Assembly: GCF_013307225.1 (NCBI RefSeq)
Contig: NZ_CP028942.1
Span: 1,640,965-1,704,964 of the forward strand
DNA from: Polynucleobacter tropicus
Lineage (GTDB): Bacteria; Pseudomonadota; Gammaproteobacteria; Burkholderiales; Burkholderiaceae
DNA: 64,000 nt
Reading direction: 5' to 3'
The first letter of the stretch is position 1, and every line of letters starts with the position of its first letter. Positions 17,761 through 24,174 of the stretch are shown one piece after another. Below the pieces are notes generated by a model, which saw nothing but the letters and a program-made list of their open reading frames with translations, ran no database searches and was not told the origin of the DNA. The translations under genes and the position numbers were made by a program.

Positions 17761-19518
17761 GTGAATACATTCTCTATACAAAACAACGAAGCTTTATTGC
17801 TTGAAGAAAAGTATCAGTTTCTAGAAACCGCCTCAAAAACAAATACCGCAGGAACTATCATCGGCCCATTACTGACCGGCGCCTTAGTGTTTCAGGATGC
17901 CCCCTTAGACCGCTTGGTGATTTGGCTACTTATCATGGCCATTTGTGTTGGATTTAGAGCCTACATGGTTTTTTCCAAAAACCAGGGGCAAAACTTGTCA
18001 ACCAAAAAGAAAATTTTTAACTTAACCGTAGGTGTATTTTCTGTTACTGCGTGCTGGGGACTGGGATGGCTAATCGTTGCTCCAATACTCCCCTTCAATC
18101 TGCAATGTCTTTATTTGCTCATGAGCTCGACTGCAATATTTGTAGGTTTATATGGCTACTCAATCCATAGACCCACATTTCTTTGCTTTGCTTTGCCAAT
18201 CTTTATATGTCAGTTTATCGCCTCACTCATACCACCATTGATGTTTCCTTGGCCAATTTTATTGGGTGAATTTGCATTCTCTATATATGCCATTAAGATG
18301 GCTTCGTATTTCTCAAACTCATGGATTAAAACAGTTAGCCTTCAAATACAAAATCAGTCTTTAAATAAGGCGCTTGAGAATGAACGCAATACAGCAATAG
18401 AGGCAAACGTTGCAAAATCAAAATTTATTGCGACTGCCAGCCATGATTTACGGCAACCTTTACATGCAGTCAATATTTACTTAGATTTATTTGATCTTAA
18501 CAAGCTGCCATCTAAAGAAAGAGTTAACTTTCTTCAAATTAGAAAGAGCATACAAACTTTAAACTCTATGTTTAAGTCACTACTAGACTTGAGCAAATTA
18601 GATGCGGGATCTGCAGATCAACTTGAAAAGCCTTTTGAGCTCCTAGAGCTGGTAAGCTTTTTATCAAATACCTATACGCCGATTGCAAAAAGTAAAAACT
18701 TGGTACTCCATTTTGACTTTTTGAATATAGGAATTAATGGCGATAAGCTTTTATTACAACAACTTCTTGGCAACCTTATCTCAAATGCCATTCAATATAC
18801 GGCTACAGGATCAGCCCTAGTAAGGTTCACCTCACATAACAATTGTCTACAGGTGATGATTGAGGATACTGGCTGCGGAATTAATTCCGATCTTTTAGAC
18901 AAAATTTTTGATGAATTCTTTAGAGTCGATGGCACTAGAAATATGCACGATGGACTTGGGCTAGGGCTTTCCATTGTCAAAAGGCTCTGCAAATTATCAG
19001 ACACCGAAATCTCCGTCAAATCTACGCCAGGATCTGGAACCACTTTTAGTCTTCAAACAAGATATCCTGTTTTTAACTTAGCGGATGGAGCCGAGCCTTT
19101 TCTAAAGGGAGCCTCATACAAAAATACACAACAACAAGACTCCTTGATTGAGGCTAAATCGATTGCCGTTTTTGAAGATGATCACACCATTTTTGATGCC
19201 TATAAGCAAGCTCTGACTCAAAATGGTTTTGCAGTTTTATCACTTTCAGAAAAAAGCAAAGAGCTAACAAATCAACTCGCAAGCATTAATCATATTGACT
19301 GTATTTTAAGTGACTATCGACTCGAGACAACAACTGGAGATCTTGTTATTCAACAGTTACGAGAGAGTTTTGGAATCGATATTCCCGCAATCATTATCAC
19401 AGCCGATACCTCCCCCCAACATATCCAATTGTTTAAGGAGCTAAACATTGAGGTGCTTTATAAGCCCATTGGCTATAGTGAGATCGTGGAAGCAATCAAG
19501 TTACTTTTAAACAAATGA
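17761..19518 (+). CDS. Hybrid sensor histidine kinase with C-terminal receiver domain
   Basis: A 585-residue membrane kinase starting at a GTG 3 bp after the regulator stop. Six hydrophobic segments (about 30-185) form an N-terminal membrane sensor without a large periplasmic loop. A coiled linker leads to the phospho-acceptor helix with TASHDLRQPLHAVNIY (about 223). The ATPase motifs are NLISNAIQY, EDTGCGI and DGLGLGLSIVKRL. A receiver domain (about 463-583) has FEDDHT, the aspartate in CILSDYRLE and the lysine in LYKPIG. The architecture fits membrane-sensing hybrid kinases paired with LuxR-type regulators. The stimulus is unknown. Confidence 0.92.
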   Translation: MNTFSIQNNEALLLEEKYQFLETASKTNTAGTIIGPLLTGALVFQDAPLDRLVIWLLIMAICVGFRAYMVFSKNQGQNLSTKKKIFNLTVGVFSVTACWGLGWLIVAPILPFNLQCLYLLMSSTAIFVGLYGYSIHRPTFLCFALPIFICQFIASLIPPLMFPWPILLGEFAFSIYAIKMASYFSNSWIKTVSLQIQNQSLNKALENERNTAIEANVAKSKFIATASHDLRQPLHAVNIYLDLFDLNKLPSKERVNFLQIRKSIQTLNSMFKSLLDLSKLDAGSADQLEKPFELLELVSFLSNTYTPIAKSKNLVLHFDFLNIGINGDKLLLQQLLGNLISNAIQYTATGSALVRFTSHNNCLQVMIEDTGCGINSDLLDKIFDEFFRVDGTRNMHDGLGLGLSIVKRLCKLSDTEISVKSTPGSGTTFSLQTRYPVFNLADGAEPFLKGASYKNTQQQDSLIEAKSIAVFEDDHTIFDAYKQALTQNGFAVLSLSEKSKELTNQLASINHIDCILSDYRLETTTGDLVIQQLRESFGIDIPAIIITADTSPQHIQLFKELNIEVLYKPIGYSEIVEAIKLLLNK

Positions 19519-19546
19519 ATATATTACTAAAAAAATTGAAAATATT

Positions 19547-20236
19547 ATGAAATATAAACTGATTACAACTGCTATTGCCGTCTTGCTATCTGCACATGCA
19601 AATGCTCAAACCAAATCAAACGCTTGGGAAGGCGCCTATGGGCAAATTGGCTTTATTGGATATGAAAGCTATATCCCAAAAAGCTCAAATGGAACAACCA
19701 CAACGGCTGGAGGCACCACATACCCAAATACAGCAACAGCAAATCATGCAAATGGACCGGCTGCGAATATTTCGATTGGTTATAACTTCGACATTGGTAG
19801 CCAATATCTACTTGGTGTAGGGGCGGCGCTGTATCCAGGACACTCCAGATCTGCCAGCTCTACCCTCATCACCAATGGCTCAATTATTAAAACTGGTACT
19901 TATGATGTATCTAACATCTTTAGCTTTAGCATCATTCCAGGCTATGCAATTGATAAAGATCGCCTTATCTATGCAAAAGTGGGATATGCAGGATCGACTA
20001 TAAATGCCAACTCCCCTGGAAATTACCCCCAACAATCAAATCGAGTTAATGGGACGGTCTATGGCTTGGGGTACAAGCAGTCTATTACAGAGTCAATCTA
20101 CGCATTTGGCGAAGGAAATTATGCAGTGAATAGGTCAAAACCTGTTACGGTTTTAACCGACAGTGGATCAACTGTAACCTCAACGGCTGATGCAACCGGA
20201 TATGACTTCATCCTAGGCATTGGATATCGTTTCTAA
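19547..20236 (+). CDS. Outer-membrane beta-barrel protein (OmpA-like barrel type)
   Basis: A 229-residue protein with signal peptide MKYKLITTAIAVLLSAHANA and a small barrel of about eight strands. Typical barrel segments are ANISIGYNFDIG, LIYAKVGYAG, IYAFGEGNYAV and a C-terminal strand FILGIGYRF ending in phenylalanine, the usual outer-membrane assembly signal. It begins 28 bp after the hybrid kinase stop, so it may share the operon. The function is not evident; it resembles porin-like or Omp25-type small barrels. Confidence 0.78.
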   Translation: MKYKLITTAIAVLLSAHANAQTKSNAWEGAYGQIGFIGYESYIPKSSNGTTTTAGGTTYPNTATANHANGPAANISIGYNFDIGSQYLLGVGAALYPGHSRSASSTLITNGSIIKTGTYDVSNIFSFSIIPGYAIDKDRLIYAKVGYAGSTINANSPGNYPQQSNRVNGTVYGLGYKQSITESIYAFGEGNYAVNRSKPVTVLTDSGSTVTSTADATGYDFILGIGYRF

Positions 20237-20262
20237 AACATGCGTAAATATGCTGCAAAAAA

Positions 20263-20282
20263 AACCACCCCAAAGGGTGGTT
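20263..20282. terminator. Bidirectional terminator between the barrel gene and the small peptide gene
   Basis: Perfect 8-bp stem AACCACCC/GGGTGGTT with a 4-nt loop. The run of A before it gives a strong U-tract on the minus strand; on the plus strand it can end the barrel-gene transcript with a weaker tail. Confidence 0.75.
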
Positions 20283-20288
20283 ATCAAT

Positions 20289-20319
20289 ATTCAAAATAAT
20301 CATGTAAATAATTTTGAAT
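20289..20319 (-). ncRNA. Possible structured small RNA tail (hairpin plus terminator)
   Basis: A 9-bp perfect stem ATTCAAAAT/ATTTTGAAT with a 13-nt loop lies just before the minus-strand terminator at 20263-20282. Together with the motif at 20391 it could delimit a small minus-strand RNA of about 120 nt, or it may simply be the 3' untranslated region of the 53-residue peptide gene. There is no coding frame in 20285-20400. Confidence 0.3.
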
Positions 20320-20390
20320 AGCTACGGTAATTTCTTTATAGCATCTCTTAATTAAAAAACTCATTGCTTGAGTCAATAAGTCTTGTTAAA

Positions 20391-20407
20391 TAGAACTAAA
20401 GTATTAG
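20391..20407. promoter_or_regulatory. Copy of the TAGAACTAAAGTATTA motif overlapping the end of the small peptide gene
   Basis: TAGAACTAAAGTATTAG is identical over 17 bp to the copy at 17074. It covers the stop codon of the 53-residue peptide gene and reads toward a gene-free stretch that ends in a terminator. Confidence 0.5.
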
Positions 20408-20565
20408 TCTTGGTTTGCAGATACATTACCCAAAGCATCTACTAGGTAGGCTTGGGCAGATTCAAGATGTTTGCTACTATCAGCACTACTCAAGGCCAAG
20501 GCACTTGCTAGCCCGATCAAAACCATTGACAAGGCTACGATTAGTTTTACGGTGAACTTGCTCAC
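20404..20565 (-). CDS. Small secreted peptide (53 residues), unknown function
   Basis: The frame starts with GTG at 20565, 7 nt after an AGGAAA ribosome site, and ends at TAA 20406-20404. The peptide begins MSKFTVKLIVALSMVLIGLA, a clear signal peptide with likely cleavage after SALA; the mature part is only about 28 residues (SSADSSKHLESAQAYLVDAL then GNVSANQD). It has no cysteines. I do not recognise it. Two motif copies in tandem, 31 bp apart, lie about 105-150 bp upstream and a terminator lies downstream, so it looks like a regulated transcription unit of its own. Coding status rests on the ribosome site, signal peptide and context. Confidence 0.6.
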   Translation of the reverse strand: MSKFTVKLIVALSMVLIGLASALALSSADSSKHLESAQAYLVDALGNVSANQD

Positions 20566-20668
20566 TTAAATTTCCTATAAAAAGATGATTAAAAAATTAA
20601 AGCTAAATTTTTTTAGCACTCGAATTCTAATTTGAAATGTATTACAAATTAATGAAATTTGACTGCTA

Positions 20669-20715
20669 TAGAACCAAAGTATTAACTAACAAAAGATACT
20701 AGAACTAAAGTATTA
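20669..20715. promoter_or_regulatory. Tandem pair of the 16-bp motif upstream of the small peptide gene
   Basis: TAGAACCAAAGTATTA at 20669-20684 and TAGAACTAAAGTATTA at 20700-20715, same orientation, 31 bp apart, close to three helical turns. They lie upstream of the 53-residue peptide gene on the minus strand, as expected for cooperative regulator binding. Confidence 0.55.
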
Positions 20716-20814
20716 CTCAGCGTTTATAAGCAAAAAAAATTAGTCATATTTTTATTCCAATTGTTAATTCTTTTTTACGAAAAACTAATCGAACTTTTTG
20801 GAGCTCAAAAGACA

Positions 20815-20842
20815 AAACCCCCACCATTTCTGATGAGGGTTT
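20815..20842 (-). terminator. Terminator of tRNA copy 2
   Basis: Same 11-bp hairpin as after copy 1, followed on the minus strand by TTGTCTTTTG. Confidence 0.75.
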
Positions 20843-20849
20843 GCTTTTC

Positions 20850-21138
20850 TGGTGGGCCCACCAGGACTTGAACCTGGGACCAAAGGATTCCGGTTTGTGT
20901 TGCTTTCACAACTCCCTGGACTATGCCTTCACCATATTCATTTCTGAACTTAGGTGGGTGCCGTCTAGTCTCTACACCTTCAACAGCACTTTCATACTGA
21001 AGCTTGGCTCGGCGTTAGCTTGGGTATTTCTACCTTTAGCTTTCTCCGAATTTGACACCATTCACGCAGCGACTTTCATCATCTGGTGCACAACTTTCGC
21101 TATGAGTCCTCTGCTCTAACCAACTGAGCTATAGGCCC
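20850..21138 (-). tRNA. ileX: tRNA-Ile(CAU), copy 2, interrupted by a group I intron
   Basis: The exons (21138-21102 and 20889-20850) are identical to those of copy 1, and the joined tRNA has the same cloverleaf, CAU anticodon and encoded CCA. The upstream promoter-like pair is slightly weaker than in copy 1 (TTGAAG, 16 bp, TAAGGT). This copy is the one nearer to rpoD, on the same strand and 258 bp beyond the rpoD stop. Both copies look intact, so the cell may express two genes for this minor isoacceptor. Confidence 0.92.
20890..21101 (-). ncRNA. Group I self-splicing intron (212 nt) in the tRNA-Ile anticodon loop, copy 2
   Basis: Same insertion point, P1, guide GUG, core and terminal G as copy 1, but the outer stems differ. 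P2 is CAC-CAG...GAT-GAAA-GTC...CTG-C-GTG, unrelated in sequence to P2 of copy 1 yet still capped by GAAA. P8 is TTCA-GAAA-TGAA. P9 is GTTGT-GAAA-GCAAC. P6 has GGTA-GAAA-TACC where copy 1 has a G-U pair. Retained pairing despite changed bases indicates that both introns fold and are likely active. Confidence 0.93.
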
Positions 21139-21164
21139 TAAAACTTGCTTTTTACAACTCGTTT

Positions 21165-21266
21165 ACTACACACCTTACTGCTGGTGTTTTTTACTTCAAA
21201 ACCACATAAAACCGCTAAACACTACACACCATGAAAAATGCCCTGGTGTGTAGTCGGTGTGTAGTG
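21165..21266. repeat. Inverted and direct ACTACACACC repeats upstream of tRNA copy 2
   Basis: ACTACACACC at 21165-21174 and 21221-21230; reverse copies GGTGTGTAGT at 21245-21254 and 21256-21265. The 47-bp block 21220-21266 is identical to 15836-15882. Confidence 0.7.
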
Positions 21267-21343
21267 AATTTAAACCACCTTTTTCACCACTAACCTCTTG
21301 AATACATTGAGGTCTTTACCACTAGACCCCTTGGGCTTCTTTC

Positions 21344-21382
21344 TTATGAGTCCTCTGCTCTAACCAACTGAGCTATAGGCCC
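21344..21382 (-). pseudogene. Truncated 5' half of tRNA-Ile(CAU) beside rpoD
   Basis: Minus-strand sequence from 21382 is identical to the 5' exon of the two full tRNA genes through the anticodon (GGGCCTATAGCTCAGTTGGT...ACTCAT), followed by AA, then unrelated sequence. No 3' half follows before repeat copy 2. It starts 13 bp after the rpoD stop. After CAT it reads AAGAAAG, ambiguous between an intronless tRNA (CATAA) and a decayed intron start (CATAGCGAAAG). Confidence 0.85.
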
Positions 21383-21395
21383 GTTAGTCTTTGGA

Positions 21396-23951
21396 TCAAT
21401 CTTCCTCGAGGAAAGTCTTGAGTTTGTCGCTACGGCTTGGATGACGCATCTTGCGCAATGCCTTCGCCTCGATCTGACGAATACGCTCACGAGTCACATC
21501 AAACTGTTTGCCCACTTCTTCGAGAGTATGGTCAGTGCTCATCTCAACACCAAAGCGCATACGCAATACTTTTGCTTCACGTGGTGTCAATGAATCCAGG
21601 ACATCTTTCACAACATCGCGCATAGAGTCATGCAATGCTGCTTCGGATGGGGCCAAGGTATTACCATCTTCAATGAAATCGCCCAAATGAGAATCTTCGT
21701 CGTCACCAATTGGTGTTTCCATAGAGATTGGCTCTTTAGCAATCTTCATGATCTTACGAATCTTGTCCTCTGGAATCTCCATCTTCAGCGCTAGAGTTGC
21801 CGCATCTGGCTCATGACCAGTTTCTTGCAAAATCTGACGACTAATACGGTTCATCTTGTTGATGGTCTCAATCATGTGAACAGGGATACGGATCGTACGC
21901 GCTTGGTCAGCAATCGAACGAGTAATTGCCTGACGAATCCACCAAGTTGCATAAGTAGAGAACTTATAACCACGACGGTATTCGAACTTATCTACTGCCT
22001 TCATCAAACCAATATTGCCTTCCTGAATCAAGTCCAAGAATTGCAAACCACGGTTGGTGTATTTCTTAGCGATTGAGATTACCAAACGTAAGTTAGCTAC
22101 CGTCATCTCACGCTTCGCTTCGCGGGCACGCTTCTCGCCAGCGATCATTTGCTTGTTTACTTCTTTCAATTCAGGCAATGGAATCACTACATTCTTCTGA
22201 ATGTCGATCAACTTCTGTTGCAATTCTTGAATAGCTGGAACGTTACGTTGCAAGAGAGCGCTGTATGGCTTGCCTTCTTTGAGCAACTTGTCTGTCCAAC
22301 CTAAGTTCATCGACATCTTTGGGAAGTCTTTCAGAACATCGCCACGATTCACGCCAACTTTATCAACCAAGAGGCTAACGATGCCTCGCTCAAGTTTCCA
22401 AACTTGGTCAACCTGGGCACGCATGGTGTCACATAACTTCTCAACACTCTTGGCAGTTAAACGGAAGCCGAGCAACTCAGCACGAATCGCTTCTTGCGCC
22501 TTTACGTATGCAGGACAGTTGTAACCATCTTTATCAAAAGCACGACGCATTTTTTCTGCTTGCGTACGAACAATTGCAAACTTCTCTAAAGAGATTTGCT
22601 TTAATTCTTCGAGCTGCTTGGCATTTGCAGTTGCAGCACCGCCGCCACCGCCGCCTTCGTCTTCGCCATCTTCATCACCCTCTTCGCCATCGGCATCAAC
22701 CTCAGGCTCATCAGGGCCAAGCTTGATGTCTTCCGCATTTGGATCTACCAAGCCATCAACAAATTGATCAATCTCCAATTCGCCAGCAGCAATTTTGTCA
22801 ACGTTACTCAGAATCTCAGCAATCGTTACAGGACATGCGGACAAAGCCATAACCATGTCTTTGAGACCAGCTTCAATCTTTTTCGCAATAACGATCTCGC
22901 CTTCGCGAGTCAATAAATCTACCGTACCCATTTCACGCATATACATACGTACTGGATCAGTTGTGCGTCCAAACTCTGAATCCACAGTTGAGAGCGCTGC
23001 TTCAGCCTCTTCTTCAGCCTCTTCTTCAGAAGCGGCGGCTGCTGTGGCGTCAGACAGAATTAATGTTTCTGCATCTGGCGCTTGTTCGTAAACAGTAATA
23101 CCAATGTCATTTAACAAGCTGATCAAAGTTTCTAATGCATCTGCATCAGACAACTCATCAGACATCACGTCATTCATCTCGCCATGGGTCAAGTAGCCCT
23201 TGGACATACCCATCTTGATCAACGTCTTCAAGCGAGCACGACGTAACTCTTGCTGCTCTTCAGTGCCTAACTGTTGCGCAGCAAACTCTTTTAGGAGAGC
23301 TTTTTCTTTTGCCTTACGCTCACGCGCTTTTTGGCGGTCGGTCAATACTGGCTCTGCTCCATCCGCAGCTACTTCTTTAGCTTTACGTCCACGTTTCTTC
23401 TCTTCTTGAGGTGCAACAACTTCCGCTTCAACCGCTTTCGCTTTTTTGCCTTTTAATTCTTTTGCATCTTCAACTTTTACAGCCGCTTTGCCTTTTTTTG
23501 CTGGGTCTACTTTTGCCTCAGCCTTAGCGCCCTTTACGGCCTTCACTGACTTTTCAACTTTTGCAGGCGCCTTGACCGGAGCTTTCGCTTTTGGCGCTGG
23601 CTTTGCAGGAGCTTTTGCAACAACCTTCGATTTTGGTGCTGGCTTAGCTGGTGCCTTAGTTGCTGCCTTAGTTGCTGCCTTAGCCGGAACTTTAGCTTTT
23701 GGTGCTGGCTTGGCAGGAGTCTTGGCTTTTACCGCAGCTTTTGCCTTAGACGCTGGCTTAGCTGGCGCCTTTGCCAAAACCTTAGATTTCGGCGCTGGCT
23801 TAGTTACTGGTTTAGCGGGTGCTTTTGCCTTGGCAACTGGCTTAGCAGGTGCCTTAGCTTTCACTACGGCCTTTGCCTTTGGCGCTGGCTTAGCAGGTGC
23901 CTTAGCTTTGGGGGCTGGTTTAGCGGGTTTTTTTGTCTTGGTATTAGGCAT
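21396..23951 (-). CDS. rpoD: Primary sigma factor RpoD (sigma-70) with long Lys/Ala/Pro-rich N-terminus
   Basis: Housekeeping sigma factor of 851 residues. Residues 1 to about 200 are low complexity, with repeated [11 protein letters not shown] units. Region 1.1 follows ([21 protein letters not shown]), then region 1.2 ([21 protein letters not shown]), the non-conserved domain with a Glu/Asp/Gly run, regions 2 ([17 protein letters not shown]) and 3, and region 4 with the helix-turn-helix [20 protein letters not shown]. The conserved part is normal; the total exceeds the 613 residues of E. coli because of the N-terminus and the central acidic insert. It is the last gene of the rpsU-yqeY-dnaG-rpoD run. 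Confidence 0.97.
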   Translation of the reverse strand: MPNTKTKKPAKPAPKAKAPAKPAPKAKAVVKAKAPAKPVAKAKAPAKPVTKPAPKSKVLAKAPAKPASKAKAAVKAKTPAKPAPKAKVPAKAATKAATKAPAKPAPKSKVVAKAPAKPAPKAKAPVKAPAKVEKSVKAVKGAKAEAKVDPAKKGKAAVKVEDAKELKGKKAKAVEAEVVAPQEEKKRGRKAKEVAADGAEPVLTDRQKARERKAKEKALLKEFAAQQLGTEEQQELRRARLKTLIKMGMSKGYLTHGEMNDVMSDELSDADALETLISLLNDIGITVYEQAPDAETLILSDATAAAASEEEAEEEAEAALSTVDSEFGRTTDPVRMYMREMGTVDLLTREGEIVIAKKIEAGLKDMVMALSACPVTIAEILSNVDKIAAGELEIDQFVDGLVDPNAEDIKLGPDEPEVDADGEEGDEDGEDEGGGGGGAATANAKQLEELKQISLEKFAIVRTQAEKMRRAFDKDGYNCPAYVKAQEAIRAELLGFRLTAKSVEKLCDTMRAQVDQVWKLERGIVSLLVDKVGVNRGDVLKDFPKMSMNLGWTDKLLKEGKPYSALLQRNVPAIQELQQKLIDIQKNVVIPLPELKEVNKQMIAGEKRAREAKREMTVANLRLVISIAKKYTNRGLQFLDLIQEGNIGLMKAVDKFEYRRGYKFSTYATWWIRQAITRSIADQARTIRIPVHMIETINKMNRISRQILQETGHEPDAATLALKMEIPEDKIRKIMKIAKEPISMETPIGDDEDSHLGDFIEDGNTLAPSEAALHDSMRDVVKDVLDSLTPREAKVLRMRFGVEMSTDHTLEEVGKQFDVTRERIRQIEAKALRKMRHPSRSDKLKTFLEED

Positions 23952-24085
23952 TTGTTAGCACTTACTCACATTACTGTTATTGATCGCGACTGATTAAGCA
24001 CAGCCTCGTAGTCCACTTACCCAGAATTTCCTAAAAACTAAGCGCAAGTGGCTGAATTAATTCGTTTTTTTCTTGGGAACAGAGG

Positions 24086-24113
24086 ATTATAGTCGATTAC
24101 GACTTTTTTGACC
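24086..24113 (-). promoter_or_regulatory. Possible rpoD promoter
   Basis: On the minus strand, TATAAT (24091-24086) lies 16 bp after GGTCAA (24113-24108), in the dnaG-rpoD gap 135 bp upstream of the rpoD start. The -10 is perfect and the -35 weak. It would let rpoD be expressed apart from dnaG. Confidence 0.4.
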
Positions 24114-24174
24114 CCTGCATAGCTAAAAATATGGGGTATTTTTGGGTGATTCCTAGGGGTGTTTCAGTAAATTT

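Larger units (their letters stand above)
20812..21328 (-). repeat. Direct repeat copy 2 carrying an intron-containing tRNA-Ile(CAU)
   Basis: Near-identical counterpart of 15446-15943 in the same orientation. It includes terminator, split tRNA and ACTACACACC repeats, and stops 16 bp short of the lone tRNA 5' half next to rpoD. Recombination between the two copies would remove the 5.37-kb cassette and leave one tRNA gene. Confidence 0.85.

Noticed and set aside
20841..21119. Plus-strand open frame of 92 codons
   Set aside because: It lies antisense to the intron-containing tRNA-Ile gene, which explains the conservation of this stretch.
21296..21343. A tRNA-like start (GGGGTCTAGTGGTAAAGACC on the minus strand)
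   Set aside because: No acceptor or T-arm pairing partner follows; it is part of the direct repeat flank.
23446..23958. Plus-strand open frame of 170 codons opposite the start of rpoD
   Set aside because: Its Ala/Gly/Phe-rich product is the antisense reflection of the Lys/Ala/Pro repeats in rpoD; no ribosome site or family match.
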